From NCBI GenBank assembly GCA_903904615.1, contig CAIVDG010000221.1, positions 1 to 6,070 of the forward strand: a DNA stretch of 6,070 nt, read 5' to 3'. The position numbers and the translations under genes are program-made. Source of the DNA: an uncultured Acidimicrobiaceae bacterium. GTDB lineage: Bacteria > Actinomycetota > Acidimicrobiia > Acidimicrobiales > Ilumatobacteraceae. Numbering within the stretch: the first letter of the stretch is position 1; every line of letters starts with the position of its first letter. Below, one piece after another: positions 1 through 5,730 of this stretch. The notes beneath the pieces are model-generated. The model worked only from the letters and a program-made list of their open reading frames with translations. It made no database searches and had not been told where the DNA came from.

Positions 1-738
1 CGCGAAGAGTGGGTTGATGAAGGTTCCACGCGGCCAACGCGTCGTCCCGCAGGTGTTCGTGCAAAGGCAACGGGACGTGCACAAAAAGGCGGCCGCAAGG
101 AAGTTCGCGCACTCGACAGCGTGGTGGAAGAGTTTGAGCGCGCCATTGGTTCGCGTGCATCAGTTCGCGCTCTAAAGCGATACGAAGCAGCCCTCCAGGC
201 ATTCGAGGCAAATCGCTATGAGGATGCCCGCAAGATTCTGAATCCAATGTCGAAGGAATATGCCGACGTTGCTGCAGTGCACGAGATGCTTGGTTTGTGT
301 TTGTATCGCGCAGGCCAATGGAAGCGTGCGCTCACAGAACTAGAGATTGCTGCGCGCTTGAATCCTGAGTGGATCTTCAATCATGCGGTGATTGCAGATT
401 GTCACCGCGCACTTGGAAATCATCAGATGGTGGAAAAGTATTGGCGTGAACTTGCCGATGCTTCTCCGCATCCAGAGTTAGTGGCTGAAGGTCGCATAGT
501 GATGGCGGGTTCATACGCCGATCGCGGAATGCTGCAAGAAGGTCTCGACTTATTGTCAAAAGCTGCCGGCGACTTGAAGCGTCCTGCTGAGTATCACCTT
601 CGTCAGTGGTTTGTTATTGCCGACCTGTATGACCGTCAAGGCAATGTCATTAAGGCGCGTCAATTCTTCGAACGAATCGCATCATTTGATCCGCAATTCG
701 TCGACGTAGCTGAACGTCTTTCCACGTTAGGCGCATAA
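1..738 (+). CDS. TPR-repeat protein, 3' part (start outside window)
   Basis: The frame is open from the first base to a TAA at 736-738, giving 245 visible residues, so the true start is upstream. The GTG at 121 is only an internal codon: the residues before it (REEWVDEG, then an Arg/Lys/Gly/Ala-rich stretch to about residue 34) read like the basic low-complexity N-terminal tail of this protein family. From about residue 60 the protein is all helical, with TPR-type helix pairs at roughly 91-122 (LGLCLYRAGQWKRAL, ending in LNP), 125-156, 160-193 and 198-231 (ADLYDRQGNVIKAR, ending in FDP). No signal peptide or membrane segment is visible. TPR proteins act as protein-protein interaction scaffolds; the partner cannot be told from sequence. 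By position it resembles Rv1691 of M. tuberculosis, also an uncharacterised TPR-like protein upstream of the HAD-tlyA-nadK-recN block. The family call is secure; the function is unknown. Confidence 0.85.
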   Translation, partial: REEWVDEGSTRPTRRPAGVRAKATGRAQKGGRKEVRALDSVVEEFERAIGSRASVRALKRYEAALQAFEANRYEDARKILNPMSKEYADVAAVHEMLGLCLYRAGQWKRALTELEIAARLNPEWIFNHAVIADCHRALGNHQMVEKYWRELADASPHPELVAEGRIVMAGSYADRGMLQEGLDLLSKAAGDLKRPAEYHLRQWFVIADLYDRQGNVIKARQFFERIASFDPQFVDVAERLSTLGA

Positions 739-744
739 ACGCAC

Positions 745-775
745 ACACGCATCCCAACGAAAGGGGATGCAGTGT
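745..775 (+). promoter_or_regulatory. RNA hairpin covering the RBS and GTG start of the SSB-like gene
   Basis: GCATCCC at 749-755 is perfectly complementary to GGGATGC at 764-770, with an 8-base loop. Beyond a single bulged A at 771 the stem continues with ACAC (745-748) against GTGT (772-775), giving about 11 pairs. Three G's of the Shine-Dalgarno run (AAAGGGG, 760-766) and the whole GTG start (772-774) are paired. No T-run follows, so it is not an intrinsic terminator. As seen, it would block ribosome entry unless melted, for example by ribosomes finishing the upstream TPR gene at 738 or by a bound protein. The complementarity is read directly; the regulatory role is inference. Confidence 0.55.
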
Positions 776-1137
776 CCAAAGAAGAAGTATCAGAAGGTCT
801 GAATCGGGTTGTTCTCGTTGGTGAAGTGACATCGTCGCTTGTGACTCGTGAATTATCAGACGAATCGGTGGTGTCTACGTTTGATCTTCTCACCGATATC
901 GAGGCTGGTCGCGTAACAGTGCCGGTGTCTGTTGAAGGAGTTCCTTCGGTGGTGGATGTAGGTGCGCAGGTCTGCGTTATCGGATTTGTCCGACGTCGAT
1001 TCTTTCGCTCCGGTGCATCTGTGGCCAGCAGAACAGAGGTTGTGGCAGATGTCATCACACCTATGCGCCGCAAGGCTCAGGTACGAAAGGCCGTGCAATC
1101 AGTGGTGGAAGATCTCTCGTCCTTTCTTGATGCCTGA
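772..1137 (+). CDS. SSB-like OB-fold single-stranded DNA-binding protein (divergent, short)
   Basis: The product has 121 residues. The start is GTG at 772, with AAAGGGG at 760-766 five bases upstream. The pattern follows bacterial SSB (PF00436) across an OB fold: NRVVLVGEV at 11-19 (first strand, compare N-V-L-G-L in SSB), STFDLLTD at 35-42 (the F-L strand), VPVSVEG at 50-56, VGAQVCVIGFVRRRFFRSG at 63-81 (compare KG-V-V-G-L-R-Y in SSB) and TEVVADVITPM at 88-98 (compare EVVA). Arg74-76 and the aromatics Phe77-Phe78 are plausible DNA contacts. It differs from housekeeping SSB in being much shorter, lacking the disordered Gly/Pro/Gln tail and lacking an acidic DDD-PF-type tip; it ends in an amphipathic helix-like segment (RKAVQSVVEDLSSFLD). 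It is therefore probably an accessory SSB paralogue or another OB-fold protein, not the essential SSB. Gaps of 33 and 34 bp separate it from its neighbours, so co-transcription is possible. Confidence 0.65.
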   Translation: MSKEEVSEGLNRVVLVGEVTSSLVTRELSDESVVSTFDLLTDIEAGRVTVPVSVEGVPSVVDVGAQVCVIGFVRRRFFRSGASVASRTEVVADVITPMRRKAQVRKAVQSVVEDLSSFLDA

Positions 1138-1156
1138 CTAGTGTTGACCTCGGCGA

Positions 1157-1171
1157 AAGTACGAGGACCCC
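1157..1171 (+). promoter_or_regulatory. Start region of the aldolase gene: SD-like GAGGA and -10-like TACGAG
   Basis: GAGGA at 1163-1167 lies four bases before the ATG at 1172 and can serve as a Shine-Dalgarno. The overlapping TACGAG (1160-1165) lies at -12 to -7 from the ATG, the position of a -10 hexamer in actinobacterial leaderless promoters, though its last base is G rather than the expected T. CCTCG at 1148-1152 could pair with CGAGG at 1162-1166 and partly mask the SD. The same AAGTACGA string occurs at the same distance before tlyA. An SD-led start is the simpler reading; the promoter reading is tentative. Confidence 0.35.
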
Positions 1172-2059
1172 ATGAACAACGAGCAACTCACCCGCATGCG
1201 CGATGGAAAAGGTTTCATTGCAGCACTTGACCAAAGTGGTGGAAGCACTCCCAAGGCATTGAAGTTGTATGGCATTGAAGAAAGTGCTTACTCCGGCGAC
1301 GAGGAGATGTTTGCTCTCATTCATCAGATGCGCTCTCGCATGATGACCAGCCCTGCCTTCACCGGCGAACGCGTGCTCGGAGCAATCTTGTTCGAAGGCA
1401 CCATGGACCGCGAAGTGGAGGGCGTGGGTGCAGCCGAGTATCTGTGGTCTCAAAAGAAGGTCATTCCGTTCTTGAAAATCGACAAGGGTCTCGCCGACGA
1501 AGAAAACGATGTTCAGATCATGAAGCCCAATCCCGGTCTCGATGAATTGCTTGCGAAAGCGAAGTCAAAGGGAATCTTTGGAACCAAGATGCGTTCGGTG
1601 ATTAAGGAAGCAAACGCTGCTGGAATTGAAGCAGTTGTGGCGCAGCAGTTCGAAGTAGGCCGTCAAATCCTTGCCGCTGGCTTGGTGCCCATCATCGAAC
1701 CTGAGGTAGACATCAATAGCGGCACGAAAGGCGAGGCAGAAGTTCTGCTGAAGAAAGCCCTTCTGGCTGAACTCGATCGTCAGCCGGCCGACCAGCCCGT
1801 CATGTTGAAGTTGACATTGCCAAACATTGATGGTTTCTACGATGAGCTCGTAGCCCACAAGAGTGTTCTCCGCGTTGTTGCTTTGTCGGGTGGATACTCC
1901 CGCGACGATGCAAACGCAAAGTTGTCACGCAACAAGGGCATCATCGCCAGTTTCTCACGCGCGCTCACTGAAGGACTCTCGGCACAACAAAGCGATGCTG
2001 AGTTCAATTCTGCAATCGACGCCGCCATTGGCAGCATCTACTCCGCATCAATTAGCTAG
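1172..2059 (+). CDS. fda: Fructose-bisphosphate aldolase class I (Fda type)
   Basis: The product is 295 residues, full length for the Gram-positive class I aldolases such as Staphylococcus Fda. The enzyme reversibly cleaves fructose 1,6-bisphosphate to dihydroxyacetone phosphate and glyceraldehyde 3-phosphate through a Schiff base, without metal, in cytosolic glycolysis/gluconeogenesis (EC 4.1.2.13). Family hallmarks run along its length: GKGFIAALDQSGGSTPKAL at 12-30, ILFEGTMDREVEG at 72-84, PFLKIDKGLADE at 99-110, FGTKMRS at 136-142, VPIIEPEV at 172-179 with the acid/base Glu176, VMLKLTLP at 210-217 with the Schiff-base Lys213, and ALSGGYSR at 237-244. Glu176 and Lys213 are one residue beyond the E175/K212 I recall for the S. 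aureus enzyme, which fits a one-residue insertion near residue 86. The ATG at 1172 starts exactly at the conserved MN-EQL. It lies 34 bp after the SSB-like gene and converges on DUF1015. The assignment is very secure; the sister enzyme acting on other ketose phosphates is less likely. Confidence 0.95.
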   Translation: MNNEQLTRMRDGKGFIAALDQSGGSTPKALKLYGIEESAYSGDEEMFALIHQMRSRMMTSPAFTGERVLGAILFEGTMDREVEGVGAAEYLWSQKKVIPFLKIDKGLADEENDVQIMKPNPGLDELLAKAKSKGIFGTKMRSVIKEANAAGIEAVVAQQFEVGRQILAAGLVPIIEPEVDINSGTKGEAEVLLKKALLAELDRQPADQPVMLKLTLPNIDGFYDELVAHKSVLRVVALSGGYSRDDANAKLSRNKGIIASFSRALTEGLSAQQSDAEFNSAIDAAIGSIYSASIS

Positions 2060-2064
2060 GCGTA

Positions 2065-3252
2065 TTAGCGAAGCGGACGCATCACCATTCCGGTGCGCAA
2101 CTTCGGTGTGAAGAAAGTGGACTTTGGTGGCATGAGTTCGCCTGTGTCGGCTGTTCTTCTAATTTCTTCCAGTGACACAGGCCGAATAAGAACGGCCGCA
2201 CCGTAAGCACCAGTGCCAACCTTGCGAAGCACCTCTTTGATGCCGTGCTGATAAGTGACCACATGTTGTGTTGCCGCTAATGCATGCTCAAGTCGAGAGC
2301 TATCTAAGGCGCGGACCCCAACAAACGTCACTTCTCGCGGAGTGAGATAGATGCCCGTTCCGTCGGGCTTCACAAGACACAAGCATCCGCGTGTGTCCAT
2401 GTCGGCGATTGTGTTGGCTCCAACGGGTCCCGCATCACTTGTTGTGTAATGCGTTTCAAGGGACGACAACAGTGTTGCAGCATCAATGTCGTAGAGACGA
2501 TGAATGGCAGCAACGCTTAACTGTTCCTGTACCAATTCACCGACATACGTCATGGTGAGCTCGGCATCACGAGGGCCGTTTTGTGAACGACTCTCGTCGC
2601 GGAACGTGCGACTAATTGCGTATCTGTGATGTCCATCGGCGATAAGAACCGGTTGTGATGACACCATCTCGCTAATGCGTGTAATGCGCGCAGAATCGGA
2701 CACCCGCTCCAGCACATGGTGTACGCCTTCTTCGTCGGTGCACTCTGCAACAACCTCTGCCGGTTCCATCAACGCGTCTGTAAGTCCTGATGTGAGAGAA
2801 AGCCCCCACACGGGGCTGAGGTTGGCATGTGTTGCTCGAGTGAGATCTAAGCGATCGGTTTTTGCCTTTGGAGTTGTTCGCTCGTGCGGGAGAACACCAC
2901 CTGCGCCTTCGTCCACAACTTCAAGTGCTCCAATGACGCCCACTGTTGTGCGCGTGCGACCTGCGTCGTCGGTGAAGGTCATGCGATAGATAGAGAATGT
3001 GGGTGACGCGTCTTCGGTGACAACGCCATGTGCAACCCATGTGCGTAGAACCTCGGCTGCTCGTTCGTAGCGTGCGTCGCCATCGGCTTCCACGGGATAA
3101 TCAACGCGAACGATGTTGCTTTCGTGTAGAGCGGCGTATTCGGCGCGACGGTCTTCATCAAAAACGTCATAGGGCGGGGATGTTTGAGGAGTGATATCGG
3201 CAGAACCTGATGTGGAATAGCGGAGGGCGGGGAATGGTTCGAATCGCGGCAC
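2065..3252 (-). CDS. DUF1015 family protein (function unknown)
   Basis: The product is 395 residues from a GTG at 3252, about full length for DUF1015 (PF06245). Family signatures are in order: MPRFEPFPALRY at 1-12, PPYDVFDEDRR at 26-36, NIVRVDYP at 46-53, VLPHERT at 120-126, NLSPVWGLS near 145-152, the invariant-looking IADGHHRYA at 204-212, and the C-terminal MPPKSTFFTPKLRTG at 374-388. It has no signal peptide or membrane helix, so it is presumably cytosolic. The clustered Asp/His/Arg of DGHHRY suggests an enzyme active site, but I know of no firmly established reaction. I recall relatives near serine-biosynthesis genes (serA/serC) in some Firmicutes; none occurs here. The start was chosen because family members begin with a short lead into -F-PF-ALRY. 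A TTG at 3288, with AGAAGG upstream, would add 12 residues and overlap the HAD gene. Transcribed alone on the minus strand, it is head-to-head with HAD and tail-to-tail with the aldolase. Confidence 0.88.
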   Translation of the reverse strand: MPRFEPFPALRYSTSGSADITPQTSPPYDVFDEDRRAEYAALHESNIVRVDYPVEADGDARYERAAEVLRTWVAHGVVTEDASPTFSIYRMTFTDDAGRTRTTVGVIGALEVVDEGAGGVLPHERTTPKAKTDRLDLTRATHANLSPVWGLSLTSGLTDALMEPAEVVAECTDEEGVHHVLERVSDSARITRISEMVSSQPVLIADGHHRYAISRTFRDESRSQNGPRDAELTMTYVGELVQEQLSVAAIHRLYDIDAATLLSSLETHYTTSDAGPVGANTIADMDTRGCLCLVKPDGTGIYLTPREVTFVGVRALDSSRLEHALAATQHVVTYQHGIKEVLRKVGTGAYGAAVLIRPVSLEEIRRTADTGELMPPKSTFFTPKLRTGMVMRPLR

Positions 3253-3280
3253 GCCAACAAGGGTGGCAGGATTGAGGGCT

Positions 3281-4075
3281 ATGAACAAAACGCCTTCTGC
3301 ATCCGTCGTTCTGTGCGACCTCGACGGAGTGGTCTGGCTGGCTCATGAGCCCATCCCTGGTTCGGTAGATGCGATAGCGCGACTGCGTGAGGCGGGGTCT
3401 CGTGTGGTGTTTGTGACGAACAATTCCTTCTCCACGCTCAATCAGCAGATCGATGCGCTGGGATCCCTCGGAATTCCCGCTGAAGGAGATGTGGTCACTT
3501 CAGCAATGGCCGCGGCATCAGTTCTTCAGGCGGGTTCGCGTGTCTTGGTGTGCGGGGGAGAAGGTCTCATTCAAGAGGTTGAGCGGGCGGGTGCAGAAGC
3601 GGTCGTTGCCTATCGCCAACGTGGCGCTCTCGGGCCCTTCGATGCCGTCGTGGTCGGTTTCCACCGAGAGTTTGATTTCGAAGTGTTGTCCGATGCGCTC
3701 ACTGCAGTGCGCAATGGTGCAGCACTCATCGGTTCAAACTCTGATCCGAACTACCCAACGCCTACTGGGCCAATTCCTGGTGGCGGATCCATTCTTGCTG
3801 CCATTGAAAAAGCAACTGGGGTAGCGGCACGTGTCACCGGCAAGCCACATCAGCCGATGGCAGATCTTGTTCGCGCTCTGTGTCCTGGCGTCGGAGTTGA
3901 CTCCATGGTGATGGTGGGGGACTTGCCAGAAACTGACGGACGTTTCGCTCGTACTCTCGGATGTCGCTACGGATTGGTGTTGAGCGGCATGACCGCTTCT
4001 CATGAGGGTGTCGACGCCGATATTGTCGCGACATCGCTTGAGGGAATTGCAGATCACCTTCTCGGTGTCTCATAG
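3281..4075 (+). CDS. HAD-IIA (NagD-like) phosphatase, probable glycerol-3-phosphate phosphatase
   Basis: The product is 264 residues from ATG 3281. All four HAD motifs are present: I, LCDLDGVVW (nucleophile Asp13, general acid Asp15); II, VTNNS at 45-49 (Thr46); III, Lys188 in GKPHQP; and IV, VGDLPETD (Asp214, Asp219). A C2-type cap lies between motifs II and III (roughly 75-165), including the family's GSNSDPNYPTPTG at 151-163. Such enzymes hydrolyse small phosphate monoesters with Mg2+ in the cytosol. The M. tuberculosis protein in the same position, Rv1692, has been described as a D,L-glycerol-3-phosphate phosphatase acting in lipid head-group turnover, so that substrate is the best inference; 4-nitrophenylphosphatase/NagD-type activity is the alternative. 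A GTG at 3263 would add six residues. I prefer ATG 3281, which has AGGA nine bases upstream, but GAGGG two bases upstream leaves this unsettled. It heads the tlyA-nadK-recN group; tlyA starts 30 bp after its stop. Confidence 0.9.
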   Translation: MNKTPSASVVLCDLDGVVWLAHEPIPGSVDAIARLREAGSRVVFVTNNSFSTLNQQIDALGSLGIPAEGDVVTSAMAAASVLQAGSRVLVCGGEGLIQEVERAGAEAVVAYRQRGALGPFDAVVVGFHREFDFEVLSDALTAVRNGAALIGSNSDPNYPTPTGPIPGGGSILAAIEKATGVAARVTGKPHQPMADLVRALCPGVGVDSMVMVGDLPETDGRFARTLGCRYGLVLSGMTASHEGVDADIVATSLEGIADHLLGVS

Positions 4076-4093
4076 GCGCTCTTTGACCGCAAG

Positions 4094-4105
4094 TACGATG
4101 AGAGC
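4094..4105 (+). promoter_or_regulatory. Candidate leaderless promoter (-10 TACGAT) at the tlyA start
   Basis: TACGAT (4094-4099) fits the actinobacterial -10 consensus TAnnnT and lies at -12 to -7 from the GTG at 4106, exactly where it would place the transcript start on the first base of the codon. No good Shine-Dalgarno precedes the GTG; GAGAG at 4100-4104 is weak and too close. TTGACC at 4083-4088 is only five bases from the -10 and cannot be its -35. CGCTCT (4077-4082) is complementary to AGAGCG (4101-4106). This suggests, but does not prove, that tlyA-nadK-recN has its own leaderless promoter in addition to read-through from the HAD gene. Confidence 0.45.
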
Positions 4106-4876
4106 GTGAGAATTCGACTTGATGCTGCTCTCGTGAAGAGGGGCCTAGCCGAGAGTCGTTCCGAAGCTGCACGTTTGATTGAAGCGGGTCATGTCACCGT
4201 CTCGGGAACTTTCGCCGATAAGTCGTCTCGCCTGGTGGGTGCAGACGAACCGATAGCGGTCGTTGTTGAAAAGAAGTTCGTGAGCCGTGGTGGTGAGAAG
4301 ATGCAACACGCGCTTGACGAGTTTTCCATCTCTGTCGACGGCCGTTCAGTCCTTGATGCTGGTGTCTCCACCGGTGGTTTCACTGATTGCGTTCTGCAAC
4401 GCGGGGCGCGACGGGTGTTTGCGGTTGACGTAGGGAGAAATCAACTACATGAGAAAATCAAAGATGATGAACGCGTTACATGGCGTGATGGAGTAAATGT
4501 TCGTTCACTCCAACGCGACGAGCTTCCATTCCCGTGTTCTCTCGTGGTGGCCGATCTTTCTTTCATCTCTCTCACCAAAGTGCTCGAAGCGCTCATGGGT
4601 GCAGTAACGGCTGAAGAGGGTTTTCCCATCCCGGGGCTCGTGCTTCTCGTGAAGCCCCAGTTCGAGGCAGGTCGGATCGAGGTCTCTAAAGGCAAAGGGG
4701 TCATTACCGACCCCGCTATTCATGAAGAAGCGGTTCAGTCCGTCAGAGAGTGTGTGGGTGCCCTTGGGGGCCATGTGGTGGGCGTTGTGGAATCGCCCAT
4801 TAAAGGCTCCGAAGGCAATACCGAGTTCCTCATGTTCGTTGAATGCCATTCCTCTTCCGTAGGTTGTGTGGCATGA
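4106..4876 (+). CDS. tlyA: TlyA family rRNA (cytidine-2'-O)-methyltransferase
   Basis: The product is 256 residues from GTG 4106. An N-terminal S4 RNA-binding domain (about 2-57; RLDAALVKRGLAESRSEAA, then LIEAGHVTVSG) is followed by an FtsJ/RrmJ-like SAM methyltransferase domain. SAM motif I is LDAGVSTGGFTD at 83-94. The proposed K-D-K-E catalytic tetrad appears as Lys65 (SRGGEK), Asp150 (VADLSFISL), Lys183 (LLVKPQFE) and Glu240 (GNTEFL). The mycobacterial enzyme 2'-O-methylates C1409 of 16S and C1920 of 23S rRNA, and its loss gives capreomycin resistance. Here the protein begins directly at the S4 domain, has only about ten residues after the last strand, and carries KKFVSRGG where M. tuberculosis has RAWVSRGA. 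It therefore looks like the shorter type I TlyA, thought to modify 23S only. The old haemolysin label for this family is doubtful. Its TGA overlaps the NAD kinase ATG (ATGA, 4873-4876). Confidence 0.93.
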   Translation: MRIRLDAALVKRGLAESRSEAARLIEAGHVTVSGTFADKSSRLVGADEPIAVVVEKKFVSRGGEKMQHALDEFSISVDGRSVLDAGVSTGGFTDCVLQRGARRVFAVDVGRNQLHEKIKDDERVTWRDGVNVRSLQRDELPFPCSLVVADLSFISLTKVLEALMGAVTAEEGFPIPGLVLLVKPQFEAGRIEVSKGKGVITDPAIHEEAVQSVRECVGALGGHVVGVVESPIKGSEGNTEFLMFVECHSSSVGCVA

Positions 4877-5730
4877 CTTCTATCGGCCTCGCAGTTCATC
4901 GGTTTCGTCCCGATGCGTTGGCCGTTGCGCGCACGGTGGCTGAATGGGCGAGTGAACGGCACATGAGTGTTGTCGCCGATGAAGCAGACCTCGCTGCCAT
5001 TGGGTCGTCCTTGGTGGTGGCTGGCGATGTGGCCACTGCCGATGTTCTTGTGTCTGTGGGTGGAGACGGAACCATGTTGCGCGCGGTTCGTTCCGTGAAC
5101 GGTGCGGCGATACCCATCATCGGTGTCAACCTCGGCATGCTGGGATACCTGGCCAATGTCGAACAAGAGTCCATTCTCGATGCATTGAACGCGTGGCACA
5201 CGGGTACTGAAGGCGGCGCCTTCCAATATGACGACCGAATGCTCCTCGAAGTTTCCATCTGGACGAACGGTGCTCGTAAAGCAAATCTGCTTGCGCTGAA
5301 CGAAGTTGTCATTGAGAAGAAAGAAGCCGGACACACGGTCAGGCTGGGAGTCGACATTGACAGTGCGCCATTCACCACCTATGCAGCGGACGGTCTCATC
5401 ATTGCCACGCCCACAGGCTCTACGGCCTACTCCATGTCGGCGCGTGGGCCCATCTTGTCGCCACGACTTCGTGCCGTATTGGTGACGCCTGTGTCTCCAC
5501 ACATGTTGTTCGATCGCTCCATGGTGCTCGACCCTTCCGAACCAGTTCGCGTTGAGGTTCTTGGTCATCGAGAAGTCAACGTTGCCACCGATGGCGGCTT
5601 GGTGTACTCACTACAACCAGGCGACATCGTGGAAGTGCGCGCGGCAAAGGAGGTTGCTCGTTTCATGAGATTTGAAGAGCAACGTTTCCATCACGTACTG
5701 AAATCAAAATTTGGGTTGAACGATCGCTAA
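4873..5730 (+). CDS. nadK: NAD kinase (ATP/polyphosphate-type NAD+ kinase)
   Basis: The product is 285 residues from ATG 4873. It phosphorylates NAD+ at the 2'-hydroxyl of the adenosine ribose to make NADP+ in the cytosol (EC 2.7.1.23). Family motifs are in order: VSVGGDGTMLRA at 60-71 (GGDGT, catalytic Asp65), GVNLGMLGYLA at 84-94, ALNEV at 141-145 (the NE motif), and ADGLIIATPTGSTAYSMSA at 172-190, followed by RGPILSP. The usual GGP is RGP here, a substitution I associate with some Actinobacteria. The C-terminal beta region holds ATDGG near residue 240. An in-frame ATG at 4843 would overlap tlyA by 34 bp; I prefer 4873 because it gives the compact ATGA junction and because family members begin only a few residues before the first strand (IGLAVHR). 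The overlap suggests translation coupled to tlyA. The TAA shares its last base with the recN ATG. Confidence 0.95.
   Translation: MTSIGLAVHRFRPDALAVARTVAEWASERHMSVVADEADLAAIGSSLVVAGDVATADVLVSVGGDGTMLRAVRSVNGAAIPIIGVNLGMLGYLANVEQESILDALNAWHTGTEGGAFQYDDRMLLEVSIWTNGARKANLLALNEVVIEKKEAGHTVRLGVDIDSAPFTTYAADGLIIATPTGSTAYSMSARGPILSPRLRAVLVTPVSPHMLFDRSMVLDPSEPVRVEVLGHREVNVATDGGLVYSLQPGDIVEVRAAKEVARFMRFEEQRFHHVLKSKFGLNDR

Noticed and set aside
121..738. GTG at 121 as the start of the TPR protein
   Set aside because: The frame is open to base 1 and the upstream residues (WVDEG, then an Arg/Lys-rich tail) read as genuine protein, so the gene is truncated by the window edge.
745..790. The 745-775 hairpin as an intrinsic terminator after the TPR gene
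   Set aside because: No T-run follows the stem, and the stem contains the next gene's RBS and start codon.
660..1073. 137-codon minus-strand frame opposite the SSB-like gene
   Set aside because: It is rich in Thr/Ser/Arg with no domain pattern and antisense to a frame that has an RBS and an OB-fold pattern.
1172..2059. Aldolase as a recent horizontal acquisition from Firmicutes
   Set aside because: Strong similarity to staphylococcal Fda reflects a conserved family; codon use and base composition look like the neighbouring genes, and no mobile element flanks it.
2675..2989. 104-codon plus-strand frame inside DUF1015
   Set aside because: It has Ser/Arg/Val-rich shadow composition and is opposite a well-conserved protein.
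4083..4099. TTGACC and TACGAT before tlyA as a standard -35/-10 sigma-70 pair
   Set aside because: The spacer is only five bases; about 17 is needed. Only the -10 element is retained as a candidate.
4843..4872. Upstream ATG for NAD kinase at 4843
   Set aside because: It would add ten residues not expected in the family and overlap tlyA by 34 bp, while ATG 4873 gives the usual ATGA coupling.
4735..5568. Long 277-codon open frame on the minus strand opposite tlyA/nadK
   Set aside because: It lies wholly antisense to two clearly conserved genes, its His/Arg-rich composition is typical of a shadow frame, and it has no recognisable domain.
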